9,968 nt of DNA from an uncultured Altererythrobacter sp. (GTDB taxonomy: Bacteria; Pseudomonadota; Alphaproteobacteria; Sphingomonadales; Sphingomonadaceae): positions 1 to 9,968 of the forward strand of contig CALFEA010000246.1 in NCBI GenBank assembly GCA_937950385.1. The letters are read 5' to 3'. The notes below the pieces were generated by a model, which saw only the letters and a list, made by a program, of their open reading frames with translations, had not been told where the DNA came from and searched no databases. This document shows, one piece after another, positions 1 to 6,572 of this stretch (position 1 is the first letter of the stretch; each line of letters opens with the position of its first letter). A program made the position numbers and the translations under genes.

Positions 1-632
1 TTTATGCCGCTTTGCTGTCTGCACAAGGCAAGACCATGTTCGATTTTCTGGTGTGGAGTGATGGTGCAGCGGATGGCGATTTGCTGATCGATTGCGAAGC
101 GGCCCTATGTTCTGATCTGATCAAGCGGTTGTCACTATATCGCCTGCGCCGCAAGATCGCCATCGAACACGACGAGGCGCTTGCCGTTTATTGGAGCAAA
201 GATGCGCCCACTGGAGCAAATGCAGTTTCTGACCCGCGCCTGCCGCAATTGGGTTTTCGATGGGTTGCGGCAATTGATGCCTCCTCCAAAGACGCTGAAG
301 CCGCATGGCTCGCCCACCGACTTAGTTTGTCAGTACCCGAAGGACATGCAGAGCTTGGTGATATATTATGGCTAGAAACCAATGCGGTGGAGCTGTCTGG
401 CGTCAATTTTGAAAAAGGTTGCTACATCGGACAGGAAAACACAGCGCGGATGAATTGGCGGCAAAAAGTAAACCGCCGCTTGGTCGTTGTGCCTTTGGAC
501 AGCTCCCAAGAGAAACGCCGCAAATGCGCCTATGAAGAGCTTGGCCTAGCCGTCGATCACTTGCGTCTTGCCGATATCAATGCCGAAACAGCGCCGGAAT
601 GGCTGGTAGCCGCGCTCAACTCTTCTGATTGA
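1..632 (+). CDS. ygfZ: YgfZ/GcvT-like folate-binding protein, 5' partial
   Basis: This is the C-terminal part of a YgfZ (COG0354) family protein, a folate-binding relative of the glycine cleavage T-protein that helps maintain iron-sulfur enzymes in the cytoplasm. The family signature KGCYIGQE is present at about 411-434 and carries the conserved cysteine; it is followed by the usual T-A-R-M and R-R-L-V segments. The frame is open from base 3 to the left edge and reads YAALLSAQGK, matching the internal part of the family fold. The true start is therefore upstream of the window, and the TTG at 12 is not a real start. After the signature the C-terminal domain is short, which I believe is common in Sphingomonadales versions. 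The stop (630-632) overlaps the end of the opposing TetR gene by 17 bases and no terminator is visible between them. The family call is secure; the exact Fe-S client is unknown. Confidence 0.88.
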   Translation, partial: YAALLSAQGKTMFDFLVWSDGAADGDLLIDCEAALCSDLIKRLSLYRLRRKIAIEHDEALAVYWSKDAPTGANAVSDPRLPQLGFRWVAAIDASSKDAEAAWLAHRLSLSVPEGHAELGDILWLETNAVELSGVNFEKGCYIGQENTARMNWRQKVNRRLVVVPLDSSQEKRRKCAYEELGLAVDHLRLADINAETAPEWLVAALNSSD

Positions 633-1215
633 CCAGTTCAATCGAGGTTTCCAGCATCCGCAGCGCTCGATCCCTTGCCGCGGTTACTGGCAGGCCGAGC
701 GAACGCGCGAGCGCGGAGCCAATTAACGCATCACCCATCGCCATGAGAACCAGTGTCAGTGTTTCTTCATGAACGCGCATGACTTCGCCATGCTGCGCCT
801 CTTCCTCAGGCGCAATCTCGTGGACAAGCTCGTGAATGGTTTCAACAATCGGGCCAAGCGCCCCCTCATTGCCGGTTAAGATCATCCAAGATGTCAGAGC
901 GCCAGCGCCTTCTTTATCAAAGGCATCAAAGGCAAGATCCACGACTTCGCGCGGCGTCCCCAATCCCGCTCTGCTTGCATGCACGGCATCTTTGATGGTG
1001 ATACAAACGGTTTCGGCAAGATGCTTAGCGAGCTCTTTTTGAAGCCCGGCTGCTGATCCAAAATGATGGAGTAAGTTGGCATGAGTACGGCCAATGCGCC
1101 CAGCGACCGCCTTTAATGTGACCGCCTGCGGCCCTGCCTCAATCAGCAATCCACGCGCTGCACTTAGCGCAGATTTGCGCGATTCTTCTGGGCTTAATCT
1201 CTTACGACCGGTCAT
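616..1215 (-). CDS. TetR/AcrR family transcriptional regulator
   Basis: This 199-residue protein has the size and layout of a TetR-family one-component repressor. Residues 12-60 form the N-terminal DNA-binding domain, with the helix-turn-helix around residues 33-52 (T-L-K-A-V-A followed by an L-L-H-H-F-G ending, close to the typical L-Y-H-H-F). The rest is a helical ligand-binding and dimerisation domain with no recognisable specificity, so the ligand is unknown. The start ATG (1213-1215) has only a weak ribosome binding site. The palindrome CCAAGCTTGG lies 7 bases upstream of it and could be an autoregulatory operator. The gene is 111 bases downstream of the GNAT gene on the same strand and converges with the YgfZ gene, overlapping its 3' end. 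Its targets cannot be deduced from the neighbours, none of which is an obvious efflux pump or catabolic gene. Confidence 0.85.
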   Translation of the reverse strand: MTGRKRLSPEESRKSALSAARGLLIEAGPQAVTLKAVAGRIGRTHANLLHHFGSAAGLQKELAKHLAETVCITIKDAVHASRAGLGTPREVVDLAFDAFDKEGAGALTSWMILTGNEGALGPIVETIHELVHEIAPEEEAQHGEVMRVHEETLTLVLMAMGDALIGSALARSLGLPVTAARDRALRMLETSIELVNQKS

Positions 1216-1326
1216 TAAATTCCAAGCTTGGCGTCTACGCCCCCAATTTACTCATTTGGCCTAAAGCGGGCGCGGCGCCTCTGCAAGCCCTCTAGATAGA
1301 GTGGCGCGAAATGGCAGGCAGAGCAT
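1216..1326 (-). promoter_or_regulatory. Upstream region of the TetR gene with two short palindromes
   Basis: This 111-base gap separates the GNAT gene stop from the TetR gene start. It contains the perfect 10-base palindrome CCAAGCTTGG (1222-1231), immediately before the TetR start, and the interrupted inverted repeat CTCTA-GA-TAGAG (1290-1301). Either could be an operator for the TetR protein, since the family binds palindromes and often represses its own gene. Both are short enough to occur by chance, and I see no convincing -35/-10 pair or terminator. Confidence 0.25.
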
Positions 1327-1848
1327 TCACCCTGCAGATCGCTTCAGCTCCAATGTATATTCCGCGGAAGGCACGCTTTCACCGCGCGCAACGCTAAGCC
1401 GTTGAGTGATTGTAGGCAAACGTTCAAATCCCAGTTTTCTTAGTACGCGCCCCGATGCTGGATTGTCGAGAAAGTGCGCGGCAACCAGTCGTTTGGCACC
1501 TATCACCTGTGCAAGCTCGATGGCAGCAAACCCAGCTTCGCTGGCATAGCCTTGCCCCCAATGGGGCCGAGCAATCCAATAGCCCAGTTCCAGCGCTGCG
1601 CCATCATCACAAGTTTCAAAGCCAATGCTGCCAATGCCCTCGGAAGTAGCAGCAATGGTGATCATAAAACGCGGAACATGCGGGTTGATTGGTAGGTTCG
1701 CAAATTGGTGCGCACGTTCTTCTGCATAAGGCCATGGCACGCGAGCCAAACTGCGCACAGTTTGCTCATCGCTGAAGCCAACATGTATCGCCTGCCAATC
1801 CTCTGGCCAGATTGGGCGTAACAGCAATCTTTCGCTGCGATAGAACAC
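1327..1848 (-). CDS. GNAT family N-acetyltransferase (RimJ/RimL-like)
   Basis: This is a GNAT-fold acetyltransferase that would move an acetyl group from acetyl-CoA to an amine. It opens with the R-S-E-R-L-L-L-R-P strand typical of the RimJ/RimL branch (Acetyltransf_3). The acetyl-CoA loop follows as E-L-G-Y-W-I and then RPHWGQGYASEA, containing the Q-G-x-G/A motif. Near the C-terminus is N-P-A-S-x-R-V-L-R-K-L-G-F-E, the usual motif B. I prefer the GTG start at 1846-1848 because AGGGAGA sits 6 bases before it. The in-frame ATG at 1864-1866 would add six residues but has no spaced ribosome binding site. The gene follows rplU and rpmA in the same direction, so a ribosome-related substrate is possible, but the sequence does not show it. 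The leader is unusually structured (see the RNA element at 1854-1955). Confidence 0.88.
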   Translation of the reverse strand: MFYRSERLLLRPIWPEDWQAIHVGFSDEQTVRSLARVPWPYAEERAHQFANLPINPHVPRFMITIAATSEGIGSIGFETCDDGAALELGYWIARPHWGQGYASEAGFAAIELAQVIGAKRLVAAHFLDNPASGRVLRKLGFERLPTITQRLSVARGESVPSAEYTLELKRSAG

Positions 1849-1853
1849 TGATC

Positions 1854-1955
1854 TTCTCCCTATCATCCCGCTTGCACGGGCGACAAAATCTGAGGGAGAA
1901 TCACAAGAGGGAGCGGAACCCCTGCTAGTTGCAGGATGATCCCATCTCCCTCTTG
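1854..1955 (-). promoter_or_regulatory. Candidate RNA switch before the GNAT gene (competing hairpins)
   Basis: On the minus-strand transcript between rpmA and the GNAT gene there are three mutually compatible or competing pairings. CAAGAGGGAG (1955-1946) pairs perfectly over 10 bases with CTCCCTCTTG (1913-1904). The same left arm can instead pair over 8 bases with TCTCCCTC (1899-1892). The segment TTCTCCCT (1900-1893) is also a perfect 8-base complement of AGGGAGAA (1861-1854), which contains the preferred GNAT ribosome binding site. A small inner hairpin CCTGC/GCAGG lies at 1921-1935 and another, CCCG/CGGG, at 1867-1880. When the upstream arm captures the middle segment, the ribosome binding site would be free; otherwise it would be masked. 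This is an inference from base pairing only, with no homology to a known riboswitch class. A purine-rich binding site facing pyrimidine tracts could also arise by chance. Confidence 0.4.
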
Positions 1956-1959
1956 GTGT

Positions 1960-1973
1960 GCCGGTTTACCGGC
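1960..1973 (-). terminator. Short GC hairpin downstream of rpmA, no U tract
   Basis: GCCGG-TTTA-CCGGC is a perfect 5-base stem with a four-base loop, 44 bases after the rpmA stop. It is not followed by a run of T on either strand, so it does not look like a standard intrinsic terminator. It may protect the 3' end of the rplU-rpmA message or simply extend the structured leader of the GNAT gene. Confidence 0.25.
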
Positions 1974-1974
1974 T

Positions 1975-2004
1975 GGGACCATCGCATTGGACGATCCCGT
2001 TTTT
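1975..2004 (+). terminator. Terminator-like hairpin plus T-run facing rpmA antisense
   Basis: Read on the plus strand, GGG (1975-1977) and ATCG (1981-1984) pair with CGAT-CCC (1992-1998) around a seven-base loop, with a three-base bulge. The hairpin is followed by G and five T residues (2000-2004). This resembles an intrinsic terminator, but no plus-strand gene ends here. If real, it would stop antisense transcription just before it enters rpmA. The stem is imperfect and the T-run short. Confidence 0.25.
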
Positions 2005-2016
2005 GGAAGCGTCCGT

Positions 2017-2286
2017 TTATTCGGCGGCTAGCGCAATCGCGTCAACCGACACATATTTGCGGCCTAGCTTACCCTTGTGGAATCGCACCACGCCATGCTC
2101 GAGCGCGAACAAGGTGTGATCCTTGCCCATGCCGACATTGCTGCCCGGATAGAATTTGGTTCCGCGCTGACGCACGAGAATGTTGCCAGCGACAACGCCC
2201 TGGCTACCGAATTTTTTAACGCCTAGGCGCCGACCCGCTGAATCGCGACCGTTACGCGAGGAGCCGCCTGCTTTTTTATGTGCCAT
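2017..2286 (-). CDS. rpmA: 50S ribosomal protein bL27
   Basis: This 89-residue protein is bL27, whose N-terminal tail reaches toward the peptidyl-transferase centre of the 50S subunit and helps stabilise tRNA there. It begins directly with [16 protein letters not shown], the standard proteobacterial N-terminus, without the cleavable extension found in Firmicutes. The diagnostic V-R-Q-R-G-T and [13 protein letters not shown] segments follow in order. The length is normal for the family. The gene starts 13 bases after the rplU stop; AAGGA, about 10 bases upstream of the ATG (2284-2286), overlaps the end of rplU. It is surely co-transcribed with rplU, the near-universal arrangement. Downstream, instead of an immediate strong terminator, there is a run of hairpins leading to the GNAT gene. 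Confidence 0.98.
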   Translation of the reverse strand: MAHKKAGGSSRNGRDSAGRRLGVKKFGSQGVVAGNILVRQRGTKFYPGSNVGMGKDHTLFALEHGVVRFHKGKLGRKYVSVDAIALAAE

Positions 2287-2299
2287 TGCTCAGCCGTCC

Positions 2300-2761
<462 letters not shown>

Positions 2762-2856
2762 CGTGGTAATTCTCTCAATCTAGAGCTGTGCCCTACCCTT
2801 ATGAGTAAGGCGCATCCGGCGGGCCGCATAAATGCATGCCGCTGGAAAGAAGGCGT

Positions 2857-2885
2857 CCGTTAAGTCAAAGCCTTTGCCAAGTCAA
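2857..2885 (-). promoter_or_regulatory. Possible rplU promoter
   Basis: On the minus strand TTGACT (2885-2880) is separated by 17 bases from TAACGG (2862-2857), about 95 bases before the rplU start. The -35 match is good and the -10 match poor. A second TTGACTT copy occurs 18 bases further on (2867-2861). A strong promoter is expected somewhere in this gap because rplU-rpmA must be highly expressed, but this exact assignment is tentative. Confidence 0.3.
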
Positions 2886-2903
2886 CGAAAGATCACGCCA
2901 GTT

Positions 2904-2932
2904 TTGCGCAGAATTGCAGATTGGCCAATAAT
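2904..2932 (+). promoter_or_regulatory. Possible promoter for the lipoprotein-fnrL pair
   Basis: TTGCGC (2904-2909) and AATAAT (2927-2932) are 17 bases apart on the plus strand and lie about 70 bases before the lipoprotein start. The -10 matches the consensus at five of six positions and the -35 at only three. The whole 238-base gap 2762-2999 is divergent, so it must hold start sites for both directions. I see no FNR box in it, which argues against simple autoregulation of fnrL. Confidence 0.25.
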
Positions 2933-2999
2933 TTTCGCTCCATCCTACAAAGCCGCTTGCATCGCATGATCATGGGTGGCCTAGTTTTCGCAGGATGCT

Positions 3000-3560
3000 A
3001 TGAAAGCCTTAATGACACAAACTGCTATCACCAATCTGCGCCGCACCTCGCAATATCCCCTTATAACCACTGCGGTTTTGAGTGCATTGGCGCTGAGTGG
3101 ATGTGCGGCTTCTTCTGACAAATATCCCTCGCTTGCATTGCGTGATTTCGAGAAAGTTCCTGCATCCGCTGCTGCTCCAACCACCATACCGGCAACAAAT
3201 GCGCCTCTCCCCGCTGAGATGAGCGGTGATACGGTGAGGCAATTGATGGCAGAGCGCGATTCGGCCCGCGGCGCCCATGCTGCATTTATGTCAGCACTGC
3301 CCAATGCTCAGCGCACATCATCGGCGGCGCGCGGCTCTGGCCCTGCTGCAAATATTTGGGCCGAGGCGCAGCTAGCCATCGCCGAGCTTACCGTGCATCG
3401 CAGCCTCACCGCCGCTGCTTTGGCGAATATTGATGAATTGATCGCCCAGGCCTCCATTACCCAAGGCGGATTGCCGGCCGAAACCACCTATCAGACAGAA
3501 GTCGCCGACATGGTCAAACGGCAGGACCGCGCCATTAATGGGCTAAGCTCAGGGCTCTAG
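3000..3560 (+). CDS. Predicted lipoprotein of unknown function
   Basis: I do not recognise a family. The protein is 186 residues. Residues 14-34 form a lipoprotein signal peptide: two arginines, a hydrophobic stretch, then the lipobox L-S-G with the lipidated cysteine at residue 35. The mature part starts A-A-S-S-D-K and is rich in alanine, serine and threonine. It has a low-complexity A/P/T stretch at about 54-72 and then a mainly helical region (about 80-180) with many alanines, including A-E-A-Q-L-A-I-A-E-L. This suggests a small helical envelope protein anchored to a membrane and facing the periplasm. AGGA lies about 5 bases before the ATG at 3000; an ATG at 3012 lacks such a site. The stop is 9 bases before fnrL, so the two genes are probably co-transcribed. 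Confidence 0.75.
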   Translation: MKALMTQTAITNLRRTSQYPLITTAVLSALALSGCAASSDKYPSLALRDFEKVPASAAAPTTIPATNAPLPAEMSGDTVRQLMAERDSARGAHAAFMSALPNAQRTSSAARGSGPAANIWAEAQLAIAELTVHRSLTAAALANIDELIAQASITQGGLPAETTYQTEVADMVKRQDRAINGLSSGL

Positions 3561-3569
3561 TGATTTAAA

Positions 3570-4268
3570 ATGAGCCTTGCCTGCGCCTCTTGCCCCGTCC
3601 GCGACAGCGCGGCCTGCTCTGTTCTAAGCGATGAGGAACGCGGCGCATTATCCAAGGCTGGCCGGACCCGGACATTAAAACGCGGCGAATTGCTGTTTGC
3701 CGCCGGCGATGAACAAACGGCCTGCGCAACATTGGTCACTGGCGCTTTGAAAGTATGCGCACATGACCGCGAAGGCCACGAACAGATTTTATCTCTCGTC
3801 CATCCTTCGGGTTTTATCGGCGAGATGTTTGCACCTTTCGCCCATCACGATGTCGTTGCGTTGACCGACAGTCAGTTATGCACATTTGCCCGCGTGGATA
3901 TGGAGCGTGCGATAGAAGATTACCCTGCCCTTGCCCGCGCCTTGCTGCGCCGCAGTCAGGAAGATTTGCATTCGGCGCGCACTTTAATTGAGTTAACCGC
4001 CCATGGCACAGCCGAGGCTAGGCTCGCTGCATTGCTGTATGATTTTTCCCGTGCAGCCAGCAAATCACCCTGTCACCCAGCCAGCCATTTCGAATTGCCA
4101 CTTACGCGCGGCGAATTGGCCAATATGGCGGGGCTGACGATCGAAACAGTTAGCCGGAAATTGGGCGAATTGGAAAAATCTGGGACAATCCGCCGCATAG
4201 GCAAACGCGGGATCGAATTAATCGACCCCGCGCACCTGCAAGCCTTGTCTGGATCTGCTGAGGCATAG
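3570..4268 (+). CDS. fnrL: Crp/Fnr family oxygen-sensing regulator (FnrL type)
   Basis: This 232-residue protein is an FNR/FnrL-type transcription factor that controls genes for life at low oxygen. N-terminal cysteines at 5, 8 and 16 (CX2CX7C) plus a central cysteine at 104, in the S-Q-L-C-T-F segment equivalent to the fourth FNR ligand, make a complete [4Fe-4S] site. The cyclic-nucleotide-like beta barrel spans about 30-115, followed by the long dimerisation helix (about 115-145). The C-terminal helix-turn-helix (about 178-210) contains L-T-R-G-E-L-A-N and I-E-T-V-S-R. The E192, S195 and R196 residues match those FNR uses to read TTGAT-N4-ATCAA. A perfect site of this kind lies 500 bases away in front of the convergent membrane-protein gene. 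No strong ribosome binding site precedes the ATG, so translation may depend on the upstream lipoprotein gene. Confidence 0.92.
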   Translation: MSLACASCPVRDSAACSVLSDEERGALSKAGRTRTLKRGELLFAAGDEQTACATLVTGALKVCAHDREGHEQILSLVHPSGFIGEMFAPFAHHDVVALTDSQLCTFARVDMERAIEDYPALARALLRRSQEDLHSARTLIELTAHGTAEARLAALLYDFSRAASKSPCHPASHFELPLTRGELANMAGLTIETVSRKLGELEKSGTIRRIGKRGIELIDPAHLQALSGSAEA

Positions 4269-4292
4269 CGCCTTCAATTCGTTCCCCAACGT

Positions 4293-4727
4293 TCAGACAA
4301 TTGCGGCTATCGTCACCACCGCAAATGCCCACAGCAGGATCAAGACAGGCAGGATTAGCATTTGAACCGACGCCTCGCGCGCTGACAAATGGCCAGTGTT
4401 GGTCATAATACCGTCGCGGGCAAACACGCCCATGGTCATGGGTTTTTGTGCATTATCAGGCTTCATTGTGGCCCAAACGCTTGGCAAACCGTAGAACCCG
4501 ACAATGAAAATCGTGAAGATTGCCATTGGAATAATCAGGCCTGGGGTCGAAAAGCCGATGAACATCACACCAAGAAATGCCAAGAAAAGTCCGGCACTGG
4601 CCATATATAGAGCGCTTGGTAGCTCAAATGTACGGTCGACAATTGTAGGCTGGTGCTCTGCTGCAACGGGCGCCTCGACGATACGGGCTTTTTCACTGAT
4701 TTCGGCGGCAATAATACGTTGTGACAT
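4293..4727 (-). CDS. Three-segment membrane protein of unknown function, likely FnrL target
   Basis: I do not recognise a named family. The protein is 144 residues. A hydrophilic N-terminal part of about 36 residues is followed by membrane segments at about 39-59 and 62-84 joined by a tight S-T-P-G turn. A polar loop at about 88-119 contains K-P-M-T-M-G-V-F and D-G-I-M-T-N-T-G-H, and a third segment lies at about 121-143. No haem- or metal-binding histidine pairs are visible in the membrane segments. Translation should be strong: AAGGAG (4740-4735) is 7 bases before the ATG. A perfect FNR box centres about 61 bases upstream of the start codon, so it is probably induced when oxygen falls. It converges with fnrL with a 24-base gap. 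A small accessory subunit of a respiratory complex is a guess only. Confidence 0.75.
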   Translation of the reverse strand: MSQRIIAAEISEKARIVEAPVAAEHQPTIVDRTFELPSALYMASAGLFLAFLGVMFIGFSTPGLIIPMAIFTIFIVGFYGLPSVWATMKPDNAQKPMTMGVFARDGIMTNTGHLSAREASVQMLILPVLILLWAFAVVTIAAIV

Positions 4728-4734
4728 TGAATAT

Positions 4735-4740
4735 CTCCTT
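4735..4740 (-). promoter_or_regulatory. Strong ribosome binding site of the FnrL-controlled membrane protein
   Basis: AAGGAG on the minus strand is separated by 7 bases from the ATG at 4725-4727. It is the best Shine-Dalgarno match in the window and fixes the start of the membrane-protein gene. Confidence 0.75.
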
Positions 4741-4781
4741 GACGATGAGGAGATGTTTGCGCTGCTTTTGATGATCCGACA

Positions 4782-4795
4782 TTGATCCAGATCAA
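4782..4795 (-). promoter_or_regulatory. Perfect FNR box (TTGAT-CCAG-ATCAA)
   Basis: The 14-base sequence TTGATCCAGATCAA matches the FNR consensus TTGAT-N4-ATCAA at all ten defined positions. It lies in the 83-base gap between moaE and the 144-residue membrane-protein gene, centred about 61 bases before that gene's ATG. That leaves room for a class II FNR promoter, with the box overlapping the -35 region and a start site near 4747 (inferred). An extra TTGAT half-site starts at 4768, exactly 14 bases from the full site. The FnrL gene next door has the residues needed to read this sequence. Confidence 0.82.
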
Positions 4796-4810
4796 ACTGG
4801 AAATTTTATA

Positions 4811-5272
4811 CTATTTTTTCCAACGATCCTTGTCACTATAATCCTGTTCGCGCGGCTCAATCCAATGCCATGCGCTTCCAGCGCCTTCACTGCGAAGCTC
4901 GCGTTTCCAAAACCATGCTGCGCTTTTCAAATGGTCCATGCAAAAATCAATTGCCTCAATTGCATCACGGCGGTGGCGCGAGGCGGCGGCAACGCAGACA
5001 ATCGGATCGCCGGGAACCATGTGACCGATGCGGTGAATCATGGCGAGGCCCATCAGATCAAAGCGTGTGGACGCGTCATCGGCCAGCGCCTCCATCCCGG
5101 CCAGAGTGATCGGCTCATAATGGGAAAGCTCCAGCGCCTCGACGCCGCCGCCAGCACGCACTGCCCCTAGAAAGCTGGCAATGCCGCCCGCCTCTGGGCA
5201 TTCGCGTGCAAGGTCACTGGCAATCCTATGCGGATCAAATGCACCGCTCTCAATGCGAATATCGCGCAGCAC
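4811..5272 (-). CDS. moaE: Molybdopterin synthase catalytic subunit MoaE
   Basis: MoaE is the large subunit of molybdopterin synthase, which inserts two sulfurs, carried by MoaD as a C-terminal thiocarboxylate, into cyclic pyranopterin monophosphate. The 153 residues hold the expected landmarks at the family's spacing: F-L-G-x-V-R around residues 34-39 with R39, H100-R101, K116 in the M-D-x-L-K motif and K123 in W-K-R-E. These correspond to E. coli R39, H103-R104, K119 and K126. The gene starts with GTG (5270-5272), two bases after the moaD stop. GGAGG inside the end of moaD lies 6 bases before it, which points to translational coupling and balanced subunit production. It is the last gene of the long minus-strand array. 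Confidence 0.96.
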   Translation of the reverse strand: MLRDIRIESGAFDPHRIASDLARECPEAGGIASFLGAVRAGGGVEALELSHYEPITLAGMEALADDASTRFDLMGLAMIHRIGHMVPGDPIVCVAAASRHRRDAIEAIDFCMDHLKSAAWFWKRELRSEGAGSAWHWIEPREQDYSDKDRWKK

Positions 5273-5274
5273 GG

Positions 5275-5517
5275 TTAGCCTCCGCTGACGGGCGGCAACA
5301 GCGCGACTTCATCGCCATCTTGAGCGTTTAAGCTGTGTTTGTCGCTGAGCACTTTGCCTCCGCAGGCCACATTCACGCGCTCACTCTTCAGCTGCTCAGC
5401 AACAAGAGGGCCAGCGGCATCCAACAAGCCAGCCCAATCCAGCGGGGCATCCGCTTGGCGCGAATCTTCGCCCGCCAAATCGCGCAAGGGGCCAAGGAAT
5501 AGAATGGTGACCGCCAC
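5275..5517 (-). CDS. moaD: Molybdopterin synthase sulfur-carrier subunit MoaD
   Basis: This 80-residue beta-grasp protein is the sulfur carrier of molybdopterin synthase. It ends in L-L-P-P-V-S-G-G, the di-glycine tail that is adenylated by MoeB and then turned into a thiocarboxylate. The T-I-L-F-L-G opening strand, the V-N-V-A region and D-G-D-E-V-A-L-L-P-P are typical. It starts with GTG (5515-5517) two bases after the moaA stop and is followed two bases later by moaE, so the three genes are read as one unit. No MoeB-like activating enzyme is in the window, so it must be encoded elsewhere. Confidence 0.95.
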   Translation of the reverse strand: MAVTILFLGPLRDLAGEDSRQADAPLDWAGLLDAAGPLVAEQLKSERVNVACGGKVLSDKHSLNAQDGDEVALLPPVSGG

Positions 5518-5519
5518 GT

Positions 5520-6572
5520 CTAGCCGCCGGTTACTGACATATGACGCGGTTGAGCAGGTTGAGCGCCGCGCTCAGAAATGTCGAAATGGTGGCGCTCTGG
5601 CTTAATATGCATGGCTTCAGCCAAGCCCTTTGCAAGATTGCCATCGGGATCATCGGAGCGCAGTGCCGCGCGCAAATCAACTTGTTCGCCGCCGCCAAGG
5701 CATGGGAAAAGCTGGCCCGTTGCCGTCACTCTGATACGATTGCATCCTGCGCAGAAATTATTCGTAAGCGGCGTAATCATTCCCAGCATCCCGCCGGTTT
5801 CTTCAACCCGATCATAACGCGCAGGGCCGCCCGATGATTTTTCAGACGGCGTCAATGTCCAACGCTTCTCCAGGTTTTCGCGCACAGCCGACAGCGGCAA
5901 GAAATGATCGACACGGTCACCATCAACTTCGCCCAAAGGCATAACCTCGATCAAGGTCAGATCATGGCCTTGGCCATGCGCCCAAGCGATCAAATCGGGG
6001 AGCTCATCCTCATTTACGCCTTTCATGGCTACCGTATTGAGCTTCACCCTTAGGCCCGCTTCTTTTGCCGCTGCAATCCCTTCCAGAACTTGCGACAAAG
6101 CATCGCGGCGCGACAAAGTCTGGAACCGCGCGCGGTCTAGGGTGTCGAGCGAGATGTTGATCCGCTTTACACCTGCCGCTGCCAGCGCATCAGCGTGGCT
6201 GGCCAATTGAGTGGCATTGGTGGTGAGCGTCAATTCCTCCAGACCATCACCAAGCTTGCGCCCAAGCGCCTGAAACAGATCGATAATATCGCGCCTGACC
6301 AGAGGCTCACCGCCGGTTATGCGAATTTTGGTAATGCCGCGCTCGATAAATCCGAGCGAAAGTCGGTGCAATTCCTCAAGGCTCAATACTTCCTTGCGCG
6401 GCAAAAACTGCATGCGCTCAGGCATGCAATAGGTGCAGCGCAAATCGCAGCGGTCTGTCACTGAGAGCCGTAAATAGCTGATCCGCCGCGCAAAACTGTC
6501 CACCAAAGGCGCAGGCTTGGTGCGCATTGGCGTTACAGGAGCCGTATCAATTACATCACGAATTCTAGTCAT
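5520..6572 (-). CDS. moaA: GTP 3',8-cyclase MoaA (radical SAM)
   Basis: MoaA carries out the first step of molybdenum cofactor synthesis, converting GTP to 3',8-cyclo-GTP by radical SAM chemistry; MoaC then makes cPMP. Using the ATG at 6570-6572 the protein has 350 residues. The N-terminal [4Fe-4S] cluster motif CX3CX2C is at C42, C46 and C49, with G-G-E-P at 87-90 binding SAM. The second, GTP-binding cluster uses C274, C277 and C291 (CX2CX13C). The protein ends in a conserved G-G, which in known MoaA reaches into the active site. A frame-extended start at 6608 is less likely because it would lie deep in the upstream gene. The chosen ATG overlaps that gene's stop by 8 bases (ATGACTAG), suggesting coupling. 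The first 25 residues are extra compared with many homologues. Confidence 0.96.
   Translation of the reverse strand: MTRIRDVIDTAPVTPMRTKPAPLVDSFARRISYLRLSVTDRCDLRCTYCMPERMQFLPRKEVLSLEELHRLSLGFIERGITKIRITGGEPLVRRDIIDLFQALGRKLGDGLEELTLTTNATQLASHADALAAAGVKRINISLDTLDRARFQTLSRRDALSQVLEGIAAAKEAGLRVKLNTVAMKGVNEDELPDLIAWAHGQGHDLTLIEVMPLGEVDGDRVDHFLPLSAVRENLEKRWTLTPSEKSSGGPARYDRVEETGGMLGMITPLTNNFCAGCNRIRVTATGQLFPCLGGGEQVDLRAALRSDDPDGNLAKGLAEAMHIKPERHHFDISERGAQPAQPRHMSVTGG

Noticed and set aside
1260..1290. GC-rich GGCG/CGCC hairpin as a terminator for the GNAT gene
   Set aside because: The stem is only four bases and the T-run after it is three bases long.
2921..3118. Small plus-strand frame with a lipobox-like L-V-F-A-G-C segment
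   Set aside because: It starts with TTG, overlaps the better supported lipoprotein gene in another frame, and ends in sequence typical of an out-of-frame reading.
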